Shown here in pieces: positions 26,293 through 35,657 of a DNA stretch of 64,000 nt. The stretch's first letter is position 1, and every line of letters starts with the position of its first letter. Origin of the DNA: JBGTFE01 sp036403235 (GTDB lineage: Bacteria; Acidobacteriota; Blastocatellia; Pyrinomonadales; Pyrinomonadaceae). The notes under the pieces were generated by a model. That model did not search any database. It had not been told where the DNA came from and saw only the letters and a program-made list of their open reading frames with translations. The stretch is taken from the NCBI GenBank assembly GCA_036403235.1, contig DASWRI010000084.1, positions 1 through 64,000 on the forward strand, written 5' to 3'. The translations under genes and the position numbers were made by a program.

Positions 26293-26903
26293 TTCACCTC
26301 TATATCGCCTATCTTTGGTACTATCTGAATCAAAAATCTTTGGTTTTTATATTCTTCAGCGCCCGTGTATCTGCCTATTCCCCCGGTTCCGCTACCCGCA
26401 ATTTGAAGCTCGCAAAAATTAGTATCAAAAACAATATTGTTTTCCTTCCAAAATCTGGCTAATGCCAGTGCTCTTTGATAACTTAACTCGTCGTTTAGTG
26501 TGTAGCCGTCAATTGAAGCCATCCCCTCGATAACGATAAGATACTTGATGTTTTCATTTTGATATTTTGATTTTAATTTAGAAACGAGCGACTCGATACT
26601 TCTCCCGACGTTCAAAAGATACTCTCTGTAATCACCGGTGATGTCGCTTTTTCCTTTTGGAAATTGAATTTGTTTGTTTAGTGAAAAGCGTTTGAACTCC
26701 GATTGATAAGTGAAATACTCTTGCGGAAGTTCTTTCACGGCCGCTTGTATTTCCTTCATTTTATTTAATTGTTCTTCCGTTATCTTTTGCTGTGTTTTCA
26801 GTTTTACAAAAGTAAGAACATAAAGAACAAGCATAATAAAAAAAAGACTTATCATTAAATCGGTAAAACTTGCCCAAAAAAAACCCGTGTTCTTTACTTT
26901 CAT
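26289..26903 (-). CDS. MotB/ZorB-like stator protein with OmpA-type peptidoglycan-binding domain (operon gene 8)
   Basis: A 204-aa protein with a short cytoplasmic N-terminus, one transmembrane helix (about 12-34, SFTDLMISLFFIMLVLYVL) and a periplasmic OmpA-like domain (about 75-200). D15 in the SFTDLM motif corresponds in position to the proton-carrying Asp of MotB and ZorB. The OmpA-like part contains IQFPKGKSDITG, IEGMASIDGYTLNDELSYQR and ALALARFW, matching the peptidoglycan-binding fold. It starts 3 nt after the MotA-like gene, so they are almost certainly a stator pair. Length and Asp context are closer to ZorB of Zorya defence systems than to flagellar MotB, but the rest of the operon is not Zorya. 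Confidence 0.85.
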   Translation of the reverse strand: MKVKNTGFFWASFTDLMISLFFIMLVLYVLTFVKLKTQQKITEEQLNKMKEIQAAVKELPQEYFTYQSEFKRFSLNKQIQFPKGKSDITGDYREYLLNVGRSIESLVSKLKSKYQNENIKYLIVIEGMASIDGYTLNDELSYQRALALARFWKENNIVFDTNFCELQIAGSGTGGIGRYTGAEEYKNQRFLIQIVPKIGDIEVK

Positions 26904-26906
26904 AAA

Positions 26907-28466
26907 CTACTCGCCGTTTGAGTTAAATAATTGTTTGAAATAATTTTTTATTCCCTTTCTTTTGAGCGATAAGCTGATACGCTCGATGCTGTTAAGCTTT
27001 GAAATCGATATTTCGAGATTTTTGTTTACGTCCTGTAAAAGCGTTCGTATTCTCTCGCCCTGCGAAGCCGTACTGTCTTTAAATTGAGAAACGTCCTCGT
27101 TTATATTCTCCAAAAATTGCAGGTTGTTTATACTGGTTTTGCTCTCGGACAGAGCTTTTTTCAGCAAGTCCAGTTCATCAACCGTAAAATCCTTGACCGA
27201 TTTACTCGAATCTTGAATATGCACTTTTAACTCGCTGAAAACCTCGGCGAGGGAAAAATCGACCTGTACAATTGATTCAATTGTTTCCTGTCTATATTTT
27301 TCGATTGTGTCGTCCGTTTTCAGCTTGTATTCTTCGAGATCTTTAAAATGTTCCGAAAGAAAGTCGAGCAATTCCTTACTTTGCGACAGCCTGTCATCGA
27401 GATTATCGGCGACTGTTTTAAGATTTTCAGTCCTTTCCAGCAGTTCGTTGAGACGCTCGACAAGCGTTGTCGAATTATTTACATACAAATTAATATTGGA
27501 AAAATGTTTGTTGAATTTTTCAAATTCCTTTGTGCTTATCTGTAACTCTTTCAGAACATTCACATTATATTTTGCGATTGTCGCAATATCTATGTTTTCA
27601 ATTTTTGAAAGAATGCTTTCCTGCAAAACGAGCGCATCGAAATTGGTATCGAAAATACCGGAAAGTTTGTTTAGATTGCCTGAGAATTCGCCGTTAAACT
27701 TCGAAAGATTTCTCTGCAATGATTCGAACGTTGAACCAATGCTTTGATTTATAACCGGAAGCAATTCTGTTTGAATAAAAGTATAAAATTCATTCTTTTT
27801 GGTTTCGACTTTGCTTTTTGAGCCTTTGTAATACCAGCCGGAATTCAGTGTCGTGAGCGAGAGCCCGAAAAAACTGGCAACCATCGCAATTTTTACTCCA
27901 CCGAGCAGAACCATTATTGCCTGCCCCAGAGGGTCTTCACCGGATTTTCCGGTCAGAGTCAAAGAAGACATGCTGAATAAACCGATAACGATTCCGAGCA
28001 TCGTTCCCATCAAACCGAGATATAAAGGAATCGAAATCGTCAGATTTATATCTTCTTCGACAGCGTCCGCGTTTCGTTCGGTGATATCTTTTATAAGATT
28101 AAAATCTGTAGCGGCGTTGCGGTTTCTAATTAAATAAGTGTTGATGGAATGCAATATCTTTCCAAATACAAAATTTTTATTTTCGCTGCTTTTAATAATG
28201 GTTATTTCAGAAATCTCACCTTTCGCTTCACCTAGGTCTTCATCGTCTTCAATAAGTTTGTATTCGAAAGAGCTTGCTAAAATTTCACTGGGAGAGCGAC
28301 TTTCAATCTGTTCGACCGGAACGAAAATTTTAGAAACTGCTACCGAGGAGATTTCGGGAATAATGTTCTGAAATATCTTTATTTGGCTTCTGGTCCTGAG
28401 AAATATTGATATTTGAACGATTACTATAAAAAAAACAAGTATTGTTTCTAAGGTTTCAGTATTCAT
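26907..28466 (-). CDS. MotA/ExbB/ZorA-like channel with long coiled-coil tail (operon gene 7)
   Basis: A 519-aa membrane protein. TM1 lies at about 5-24 (ETILVFFIVIVQISIFL), followed by a cytoplasmic stretch. The MotA/TolQ/ExbB core has IPLYLGLMGTMLGIVIGLF (about 143-162) and IMVLLGGVKIAMVASFFGLS (about 184-203). From about 225 to 500 the chain is a nearly continuous coiled coil (LNELLERTENLKTVADNLDD, FSELKVHIQDSSKSVKDF). ZorA has the same plan, a proton-channel core plus a long cytoplasmic tail that projects into the cell. It overlaps the upstream gene by 11 nt and is 3 nt from its MotB-like partner. The likely role is torque or conformational work driven by ion flux. Confidence 0.85.
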   Translation of the reverse strand: MNTETLETILVFFIVIVQISIFLRTRSQIKIFQNIIPEISSVAVSKIFVPVEQIESRSPSEILASSFEYKLIEDDEDLGEAKGEISEITIIKSSENKNFVFGKILHSINTYLIRNRNAATDFNLIKDITERNADAVEEDINLTISIPLYLGLMGTMLGIVIGLFSMSSLTLTGKSGEDPLGQAIMVLLGGVKIAMVASFFGLSLTTLNSGWYYKGSKSKVETKKNEFYTFIQTELLPVINQSIGSTFESLQRNLSKFNGEFSGNLNKLSGIFDTNFDALVLQESILSKIENIDIATIAKYNVNVLKELQISTKEFEKFNKHFSNINLYVNNSTTLVERLNELLERTENLKTVADNLDDRLSQSKELLDFLSEHFKDLEEYKLKTDDTIEKYRQETIESIVQVDFSLAEVFSELKVHIQDSSKSVKDFTVDELDLLKKALSESKTSINNLQFLENINEDVSQFKDSTASQGERIRTLLQDVNKNLEISISKLNSIERISLSLKRKGIKNYFKQLFNSNGE

Positions 28467-29247
28467 ATCTAATTACAGCTTTTCTTATTACCATCCATTT
28501 ATCCTCATTTAAGACTGCTCTGCCGCTTTGACTCGTAACGATACGACTCGCTTTAGGATTATATGCATTTTCAGCGACGCAGGCAGGATCAATATTTTTA
28601 TCTGGATATTGTAAAGCGAGCTTAATCGGGGCTTCTCTTTGAATTATCTGAAATTCAGCTTCGTGGTCGGATGTTTTTGCAAATTTGTAAATTGAAGCCC
28701 CTTCTTTGTAAGAATAATGAACAGCTTTATTATAAAAACTTGCATCCTCGTTTGGTGTGGAAAGATAAAAAAATTCGCGGGCCGGCTCTTTATATGACTG
28801 TGCGTCCTCCGGTCTTGACACACTCTTTTCAGGGATTAGTCCGTCCGCCCTAACTCTGGTTTTTATTAATCTAACTTCATTTTTCAATCCCTCGATTTTT
28901 TCCTTTAACTCTGTTTTTAACTCGATTTCTCTTTTCAATTCATCAATTTCATCTTTCAATTTAGCTATTTCAGACAAACTTACAGGAGCAACGGTTTTAA
29001 CCGATGTGTTTTGAGGAATATTCGCCCTGCGTTCCAAGAAACCGTGCATTTCTTTAATTTTATGTTCCAGAACTCTTTGGCGGCTGTATATGGAATCCAA
29101 TCTATCATTAAAAGCCATTAATTTTGTTTGGAAGAATATGCTCAGTGCCAGCATTAAAACCAAAATCACGATGAGAGGAATCCATAAAGCAAAATTGAAT
29201 TCAAATAATATAAGCATAGCGGCGAATATTACAATTTTCATTATCAT
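28456..29247 (-). CDS. Membrane-anchored coiled-coil protein with shared C-terminal domain, short paralogue (operon gene 6)
   Basis: A 263-aa protein: a hydrophobic N-terminal hairpin (about 3-40, two adjacent helices), a coiled coil (about 75-125, LKDEIDELKREIELKTELKEK is typical) and a C-terminal domain (about 158-263). That domain is a clear duplicate of the C-terminus of the next upstream gene: I count 51 identities in a 107-column hand alignment, with the shared landmarks PNED, SIYKF, PAC and KAVIRYE. The domain is mixed alpha/beta, has one conserved Cys and is unknown to me. The coding region overlaps the MotA-like start by 11 nt. A second in-frame ATG is two codons downstream of the called start. 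Confidence 0.75.
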   Translation of the reverse strand: MIMKIVIFAAMLILFEFNFALWIPLIVILVLMLALSIFFQTKLMAFNDRLDSIYSRQRVLEHKIKEMHGFLERRANIPQNTSVKTVAPVSLSEIAKLKDEIDELKREIELKTELKEKIEGLKNEVRLIKTRVRADGLIPEKSVSRPEDAQSYKEPAREFFYLSTPNEDASFYNKAVHYSYKEGASIYKFAKTSDHEAEFQIIQREAPIKLALQYPDKNIDPACVAENAYNPKASRIVTSQSGRAVLNEDKWMVIRKAVIRYEY

Positions 29248-29276
29248 TTTTCCCTGTAGATACCAGTTCCAAGATA

Positions 29277-30617
29277 TTAATGCTCATACCTTATTACGGC
29301 TTTTTTGACTACTTGCCATCTGTCTCCGCCGATTAAATCAGCTACTCCTGGTTGGATTGTGACTATTCGCTTTTCAGAATCACTGCGAGGATTCTGAGCT
29401 TCGCAGGCAGGTTCAATTACTGCTTCAGGATATCGTAAAGCCATTAATGTCGATGATTCTCTATCATCGATTTTAAAGTTCGCTCGTGTATCTGATATTT
29501 TTGTAAATTTGTAAATGGAATCGCCGTCTTTGAATGTCTGATGCAATGAATTTAAGTTAAAAGTTCCATCTTCATTCGGCTTAGGAAAATAAAAAATTCC
29601 CTTTGGTGTTTCTTTCTCCCGTTGATAACCCGGCGTGTCAGGAATTACTACAAGAGGTGTTTGGTTTGCAACCCTGCTCATTAACGAGTCAATATCCTTT
29701 TCCATCTTTTCTATTTTAGCGATTGCATTATTTAACTTGTTTTCTATAATCGGTACATCTGTTTTTGAAGACGTGTTACTTGATGGCTTTAATTCTTTAA
29801 GCTTGTTTTGCCACATTTCTTCTCTTTGTGCTAAATTGTCTAATCTGTTGTTATTAATAATGTTGGAGATTTGTTGTAGATTAAGATAAAACCAAATGCC
29901 CGCTATAATTGCGAATATCGGAAAAGCGAGATAGATTCCGTAAATCAAATTGATAAGACTAAAGAAACTTCGCTCATCGGTTGACGCCTGATTCGTATTG
30001 CCGTTCTGTCCCTTATTCACATTATTAGGCGTATTTGTGTTGCCGGCTACGTTAGTAGTATTAATTGCATTTGTATTATTTGAATTAGTATTCACGGGAG
30101 CGGACGTTGATGCAAATAATGTGGTAAATTCTGCTTTTAATTGCTCTTTAAGTCTTTCGATAGGAATATAATCAACGTTATTTTTATCCTTGCTTTGCTG
30201 AGAATACTTATTTGCAAAATTATACATTGCCGGAAATTTTTCTTGTTCGGTGAAAATACCGCCGCTTAAATAATTAATAATTAACCCTTTATCCGTAGGT
30301 TGAAAATCAGCAGTTTTTATTTTATCTATTTCGTCAGAAAGCTCCCTTGCCTCTTGTTCGGCTTGTGGAGGAATTGACTCTTTTATCTTTTTTGAATCGG
30401 GATAGGTTTTACATTTGCAACTATTTCGGAAACCTTCAAGAACTCCCTTTACATCACTTAAATTGAGAGAGAATTCTACTGTCTTGCAATCCAGATAATC
30501 AATTGCTTTGTCATAATCCGCCTTGGAGACTTCCTGTCCATAAATAATAAGATTACAACTCAAACATAATACAAATATTGCAAATAAAGCCTTCTGTATT
30601 CTCATATTTTTATTCAT
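29277..30617 (-). CDS. Signal-peptide/TM coiled-coil protein with shared C-terminal domain, long paralogue (operon gene 5)
   Basis: A 446-aa bitopic protein. Signal peptide at about 5-28; an extracytoplasmic helical domain (about 29-165) containing four Cys (DCKTVEF, SCKCKTY), possibly disulphide-linked; an Asn/Thr-rich flexible linker (about 170-212); one transmembrane helix (about 220-243, IYLAFPIFAIIAGIWFYL). The cytoplasmic side has a coiled coil (about 255-315, IENKLNNAIAKIEKMEKDID) and the same C-terminal domain (about 340-446) as the next gene. The topology puts that domain in the cytoplasm, where it could contact the actin-like or tubulin-like partners. It overlaps the actin-like gene by 8 nt. 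No homologue recognised. Confidence 0.75.
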   Translation of the reverse strand: MNKNMRIQKALFAIFVLCLSCNLIIYGQEVSKADYDKAIDYLDCKTVEFSLNLSDVKGVLEGFRNSCKCKTYPDSKKIKESIPPQAEQEARELSDEIDKIKTADFQPTDKGLIINYLSGGIFTEQEKFPAMYNFANKYSQQSKDKNNVDYIPIERLKEQLKAEFTTLFASTSAPVNTNSNNTNAINTTNVAGNTNTPNNVNKGQNGNTNQASTDERSFFSLINLIYGIYLAFPIFAIIAGIWFYLNLQQISNIINNNRLDNLAQREEMWQNKLKELKPSSNTSSKTDVPIIENKLNNAIAKIEKMEKDIDSLMSRVANQTPLVVIPDTPGYQREKETPKGIFYFPKPNEDGTFNLNSLHQTFKDGDSIYKFTKISDTRANFKIDDRESSTLMALRYPEAVIEPACEAQNPRSDSEKRIVTIQPGVADLIGGDRWQVVKKAVIRYEH

Positions 30618-33600
30618 TATCTTTTTGTTCCGATAAAATTCGTGTCACTCTGTTTATTGTTCCGATAATCGGATAAAAGAAAAGCGTTTCGCCGATTTCC
30701 CTATCTTCATCTGTTATGGCATCCAGCTTTCTTGTATACTCCAAACCTGCTTCCAGATTATCTCTCACATCTTTATTAAATTCGTTCTTAAATATTCTTA
30801 GAGATTTTTCTGTTATATTGAAATTTTCGGTAAACTTGTACTGGGCAGTTAGCCTTGTAAAAAACGAATTGAATTTTTCAACATAGGCGGCTATTTGTTG
30901 CTTTACTGAATCATTCAAATTTCTATAGCAAAGTTCCTTATTATCTAAATTGATTTTCCCGGGCTCTTCGGGAGCGGCTGGTGTTTCGATTTCGCTAACA
31001 GAATCAGTTGATTTTTCCGTCTTATTATTTTCAAGACAAGTTAAAATCGCTTTTATCTCGCCGATATTGATTTTTTCCAAATCATCGGTGTCGGTTACCA
31101 TTAATCCCCCCTTACAAGTAACCTCTTTCGGAGTATTTTTCTCAGTTTTAATTGTTAATCCTTCTTCGAATTTTTCATGGTAAATTTCTTCAAAGATTTT
31201 CTTGGAAAGTTCTGCCAATATAGGCAAATCAGTAGTTATAATATTCAAAATTTTTGAACCTGTTCCACTGAAAATCATTTTTTTAGGCAGGGCAATATTT
31301 TCGCTACGCATCAGGGCAGCGATGTGATAGATAATAGCCGAGTAGAAATAAACAAAAATTATTTTCAAATCTTCATCTTTTGAAAGTATTGAATTGTAAG
31401 AGAATTGCTGTTTCGCCTGAATTTTTGGATTGTCCTCAATTGAAAAGAAAAAAGCATTTATATCTTCATTTTTGCTTTTTTCCTTTATCGACGAAAGCAC
31501 GCCCAATAATTCCGTAAGACTGTTTTTTTCTAATAAACTTTCAAAGCGGGGAAGGTATTTGTTGACTAATCCGTTTGATTTCGTACCATATTCACTAAAG
31601 CCATCGCCAAAAATTGCATTTGCAGCACATTTGAATGATGTAAGTAAAACTGGCTTGTCTCCTTTGAAAACAACTACATCTGTTGTTCCTCCTCCGATAT
31701 CGATTGATACAATGGGTTTAAAGGAACCTCCTCCTTCTTCGTTTTTAAAGTAAAAAAACGGTGCCATCGATTCCGTTATTCCAGTTGTTCCTCCGGCTGC
31801 ATTGAAATATTTCGTAAACAACGCGTTCCACTCATTCCGCAAAGTGCCCACTCTTCCGGTTGTCATACTAGAGGGATAAAACCAATACAATTTAGTTTTT
31901 GATAAATTACCGTTATTCAATAACACCTTATTTCGTAAAAGCATTATTATTTCTTCAAAAAAGGCTCTTATCCTTTCTTCGTTTCCATCGCCTGCGGCAG
32001 CCCATTTCAAATTTGATTGAATTCTGCCTATTCCTCTTTTCTTTTCATATGCAAATGGAATATTAAAATCGGCTAAAGCAAGAGGTTGTGTTCCAATATC
32101 TAAAGATTGACTTTCGGAAATTACAGTTCTTTGTGGAAATTTATAAATATATTTAGAATTAGTTAAATCCTTACTTATCCGAGACGGAACGAATTCATGC
32201 TCAATCAACCCACTGATTGCAAGCAGCGCCGAACTATCTTCAGAAGTTTTTTCAGGATGAAATAATGTTGCAATTTGAATTTCTGTAGACTTAATAATGT
32301 CAAACGGTTTTACAGTCTTTCCAACTTTATACTCAATATGGGTATTGGTAGTTCCGAAATCAACAGCAAAGCTAAACTCGTCCTGTCCTTGATGAAATGG
32401 CTCCCAATTTGGAAGAATTATACCCGACGCTACACTACTTTTTATTTGAATAAAATCAAATTCATTTTCCAAGACATAATATTTTGACGTTGCATCGCTG
32501 CCAGCAACTCCTTTAATGCTTCTGATTTTAGGTTCTTCGCCAACGATTTTTACGGGCTTAGGTGATTGATTTGTGTAAAAATCCAATCGGTAATCATTAT
32601 CTTTAACCAAATTATAATAATCTCTATCTATTAGCTGAATTCTATAAAATGTATAAATATTAGGATTTCTCGTTTTGATGAAAGGAAACAAAGTTATACC
32701 GACTTCGTGTTCAATAACTACGCCCTTGTTGTATTCTTCGTCGGGTTTTGAAATTTGGTTCGCGGCCGATTCGAAGTAAGTGCGCTCAAAGGTTATATAT
32801 TCATCCGATTTAGCTACCGGAATTTTCAGGACGACTTTTACCGAATTTGCTACGCCCTGAATCATTTTGATTGATGGTTTTCCGCCACCGCCGCTGACCA
32901 ATTCTTCAGCAGTGAAATAATCGAAAAACTGCTTTTTCAAAGGCAAGATATATCCTTTGGAATCGTCTCCGACTTCAGCGATTAAATTACCGTCGAAAAA
33001 CTTGTCTTTGTTGATTGGATAAACCATTCGAATCAAATAAGGCTCTAAAAAATCGCTTATTGTGAGATATGGATATGGAACGTTTATTCCGGGCAGTCGC
33101 CTTTTATCCATTGCCGCAGACTCGGTAAACGGAACTTTAAATTTGTGCCATTTATCTTTTGCATAAAGCCAGTCTTTTGAAAAATCATTTTGTAAAACTA
33201 ACGGTCTGTTGCCGCCGGCTAATTTTGTCGAAGCAATTCTGAAGTCGCTGTATTTTGAAATATACTCGATAATATCTTCGGACTTGCTTTTTCTTAAACC
33301 GACTCCGTTTAATACTTGAATTTCGCTGCCGGCCGTTCCGGTATTGAGCTCGGCATACAATTTTTTATAATCAGCCGGGTCTAATGTATTTAGTTCCGAA
33401 TAAAATGTATAATTCCTTTTTTCCAGTATTTCCTTGTTTTGCTCTAAATAATTGTAAAAGTCAGGCATTAATTGCGAAAGCGCCGGGTAAGCCGTAAAAA
33501 GCAGATAAAAATACTTTTGGAATTGCGGGTCTCTTTCATATAGAGAGGCATATTTTTCGTCAAATAAAACGTCGTTGCTGGTTAACTGAATCTGTGCGTG

Positions 33601-34143
33601 TGTTAAATCGTTGGCGGTTGTGAAAAACAAGGTAACGGGTGAAGTGCAGCCGATAATTTTGTGGTTATATTCAATCAGATATAACTTGGTAAATTTATCG
33701 AAGTTATACGAATCCTTATCCTGGTCAAGATACAATTCAAGGGTTTCGGCAAAGCGTCTGTGTTTGGGCGAAGCGGCTTTAAGCTTGGGGAGCTCAACTT
33801 CTTTATCCCAAACGATAAAATTTATTTTATCCCTGAGATTATTGTAATTAAAGAGCATTTCAGCAATATCCAGACAATCTGAAACGAGTTTTTCGTCGTT
33901 TTTACTTGCTCGCACAATTCCTTCTTTGTCTGTAAATGCTTTCAACTCCGGGGTCTCAGCGATATTTCTAAAAGCAGTTTTGACAAGATCAATTCTCGCA
34001 AATGGACTCGGTATCGCCGTCGGAAGTGAAATTTCGCCGCCGCCTTCGGGGTCTCTAATCGCTTCTATTTCTTTAGTTGAGTAAGCATCTGAATTAAACC
34101 AACCCTTGCCGCCTTTTTTTGTATAACCGAAAATTTTGCTCAT
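30610..34143 (-). CDS. Giant actin/Hsp70-fold ATPase with unique N-terminal region (operon gene 4)
   Basis: A 1177-aa cytoplasmic protein. The C-terminal half carries an actin/Hsp70-type ATPase: phosphate-1 loop FAVDFGTTNTHIEYKVG (about 590-606), phosphate-2 loop VSIDIGGGTTDVVVF (about 808-822) and adenosine motif IFSGTGSKIL (about 955-964). The first 580 or so residues form no domain I can name; they open with GYTKKGGKGWFNSDAYS and a short IPSPFARIDLVKTAF block, then an alpha/beta region with several Pro-rich turns. An acidic/Ser-rich linker is near 1060-1085. In overall design it recalls large Hsp70-like proteins such as SrfB, but I see no firm SrfB match. It starts 7 nt after the tubulin-like gene. 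Confidence 0.8.
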   Translation of the reverse strand: MSKIFGYTKKGGKGWFNSDAYSTKEIEAIRDPEGGGEISLPTAIPSPFARIDLVKTAFRNIAETPELKAFTDKEGIVRASKNDEKLVSDCLDIAEMLFNYNNLRDKINFIVWDKEVELPKLKAASPKHRRFAETLELYLDQDKDSYNFDKFTKLYLIEYNHKIIGCTSPVTLFFTTANDLTHAQIQLTSNDVLFDEKYASLYERDPQFQKYFYLLFTAYPALSQLMPDFYNYLEQNKEILEKRNYTFYSELNTLDPADYKKLYAELNTGTAGSEIQVLNGVGLRKSKSEDIIEYISKYSDFRIASTKLAGGNRPLVLQNDFSKDWLYAKDKWHKFKVPFTESAAMDKRRLPGINVPYPYLTISDFLEPYLIRMVYPINKDKFFDGNLIAEVGDDSKGYILPLKKQFFDYFTAEELVSGGGGKPSIKMIQGVANSVKVVLKIPVAKSDEYITFERTYFESAANQISKPDEEYNKGVVIEHEVGITLFPFIKTRNPNIYTFYRIQLIDRDYYNLVKDNDYRLDFYTNQSPKPVKIVGEEPKIRSIKGVAGSDATSKYYVLENEFDFIQIKSSVASGIILPNWEPFHQGQDEFSFAVDFGTTNTHIEYKVGKTVKPFDIIKSTEIQIATLFHPEKTSEDSSALLAISGLIEHEFVPSRISKDLTNSKYIYKFPQRTVISESQSLDIGTQPLALADFNIPFAYEKKRGIGRIQSNLKWAAAGDGNEERIRAFFEEIIMLLRNKVLLNNGNLSKTKLYWFYPSSMTTGRVGTLRNEWNALFTKYFNAAGGTTGITESMAPFFYFKNEEGGGSFKPIVSIDIGGGTTDVVVFKGDKPVLLTSFKCAANAIFGDGFSEYGTKSNGLVNKYLPRFESLLEKNSLTELLGVLSSIKEKSKNEDINAFFFSIEDNPKIQAKQQFSYNSILSKDEDLKIIFVYFYSAIIYHIAALMRSENIALPKKMIFSGTGSKILNIITTDLPILAELSKKIFEEIYHEKFEEGLTIKTEKNTPKEVTCKGGLMVTDTDDLEKINIGEIKAILTCLENNKTEKSTDSVSEIETPAAPEEPGKINLDNKELCYRNLNDSVKQQIAAYVEKFNSFFTRLTAQYKFTENFNITEKSLRIFKNEFNKDVRDNLEAGLEYTRKLDAITDEDREIGETLFFYPIIGTINRVTRILSEQKDNE

Positions 34144-34150
34144 AATTTTG

Positions 34151-35653
34151 TTACTTTAAACCGAATTTTGAAGTTAAAATATCCTGTGTAGTTTCAAAGA
34201 AAAGATTGATTAATTTCTGCTGCGCCGATCTATAGCTCTTATCTTTTGAAAATTTATTCAATCTGTCGTCGTACATCTTGTAGTCGACTTTTCCTGACCA
34301 AAATCCCGACTTGGCCTTTCTATCTTTGATTAAGGTTTCTAAACCTGAATCGAGATTATAAGGTGAAAAGCCCCTTTTGTTATCCGACATCTCTTCAAGC
34401 CACTCTCGAAAAGAGGTTAAAAACTCGCTCAGATATGTCCGGTAAAATGTATCGTCAAAAAATTGTTGATTTAACTCGGGCGGCCTCACGCTCCAAGGTT
34501 CTCTCTCAAAAGAAATTGATAGATGCTCGTCGAGATACTTTTTAAAGAGTAAAAATTGCGAAAGCCGTAGGCCCAGTTTTCTTTCAGTAACATCTTCAAA
34601 ATCCGAGAATTTTATATCCGTAGATTCATTTTTAATAGCAAACTCTTTGTAAATCGGGTTGAGTGCCTTACCTCTGGCAGACTGCAAATTATCATCGGAT
34701 AATTCAAGAAAATCGATAACCGCTAAGGCGGAGGCCAGTTCGACAAAATGAGCGTTGTTTTGCTGCCCGTTATCTCCCGGGTCGTTTCTGTAAGGCTTTC
34801 CGCTATAATCGTCTGCAATATAATAAAGACAATTGACTGAATTATTGCCTGTAACATTGTCTTTATAGTAATAGAGCGCCGATTTCGTTTTTGCAATAAA
34901 ATCGGATTTTTGAATCGGGCTGTCCTCATCTTTCTCAACATTAAAATACGGCAGTACCGTGATGGCTCCGATTTTTGAGTCTTGCAAAAAACCCTTTCCG
35001 TCGATGCTTAAATTTCTCATGGCATCACGTATATTTTTTAGAATTGTCGGAAAACCCGCTGCACCAGTACCGCCGAAAATTGAACTTATGATAAAAATTC
35101 TATCGTCCTTATTAAAGTTTGAAGCAAATTCCTTAAATTCCTCGGAATCCTTGAATTGATTCAAAACAACGCTGCCGATATTAGGATTGCCGACAAAGCC
35201 GATGTCCATCTCCGTATCAAGCAAATCAACTTTCTCGCCTCTTTTATTTATCGATTTACCCGAAAACAAAATATCAGCTAACGATTTATTTGGCTTATCA
35301 AGCTGATTGAAATCAATGTAGTCTTTGAATTTTGTATTTGCTACCTGCTGTAAATTGAATGTAAAACTGCCTGAAAGACGATTCTCAGAAGACACTAAAT
35401 TGTTAAGCGTAGTGATTTTAGTACTGAAAAACCCGTTATCCAGTCCAGTTTCGTTTGAAATAGATTGGTAATTGCCCAGCAATCTTTCGGTTCGCTTTAA
35501 ATCCTCGTTTGATTTATGCGGATCAATTATTATCGGAACAATTTCGAACTCGTATTGGGAATTCGGTTTTATTCCTGCTGCTAAAAGCATTGCCAGAGAT
35601 TTTAAAACTCTCGAGCCGGTGCCGCCGATTGCAAATATAAATAAACGTGCCAT
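34151..35653 (-). CDS. Tubulin/FtsZ-like GTPase-fold protein (operon gene 3)
   Basis: A 500-aa protein beginning with a Rossmann-like glycine loop FIFAIGGTGSRVLKSLAML (residues 5-23). At about 190-205 the tubulin signature-like loop IFGGTGAAGFPTIL follows, the equivalent of GGGTGTG in FtsZ. The interval contains the typical VVPIIID strand and a negatively charged helix. The C-terminal 250 residues are helical and unlike FtsZ, as in the Tubulin_2 (tubulin-like) family. The first glycine is missing in the signature (FGGTGAAG), so GTPase activity needs proof. It lies 4 nt after the small membrane gene and 7 nt before the actin-like gene, so the two cytoskeletal-type ATPase/GTPase genes are adjacent in the same operon. 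Confidence 0.78.
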   Translation of the reverse strand: MARLFIFAIGGTGSRVLKSLAMLLAAGIKPNSQYEFEIVPIIIDPHKSNEDLKRTERLLGNYQSISNETGLDNGFFSTKITTLNNLVSSENRLSGSFTFNLQQVANTKFKDYIDFNQLDKPNKSLADILFSGKSINKRGEKVDLLDTEMDIGFVGNPNIGSVVLNQFKDSEEFKEFASNFNKDDRIFIISSIFGGTGAAGFPTILKNIRDAMRNLSIDGKGFLQDSKIGAITVLPYFNVEKDEDSPIQKSDFIAKTKSALYYYKDNVTGNNSVNCLYYIADDYSGKPYRNDPGDNGQQNNAHFVELASALAVIDFLELSDDNLQSARGKALNPIYKEFAIKNESTDIKFSDFEDVTERKLGLRLSQFLLFKKYLDEHLSISFEREPWSVRPPELNQQFFDDTFYRTYLSEFLTSFREWLEEMSDNKRGFSPYNLDSGLETLIKDRKAKSGFWSGKVDYKMYDDRLNKFSKDKSYRSAQQKLINLFFETTQDILTSKFGLK

Positions 35654-35657
35654 AGTG

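Noticed and set aside
30610..34143. SrfB-type virulence protein
   Set aside because: The size and Hsp70-like half recall SrfB, but I see no SrfA or SrfC partner and no specific SrfB motif, so the name would be unsupported.
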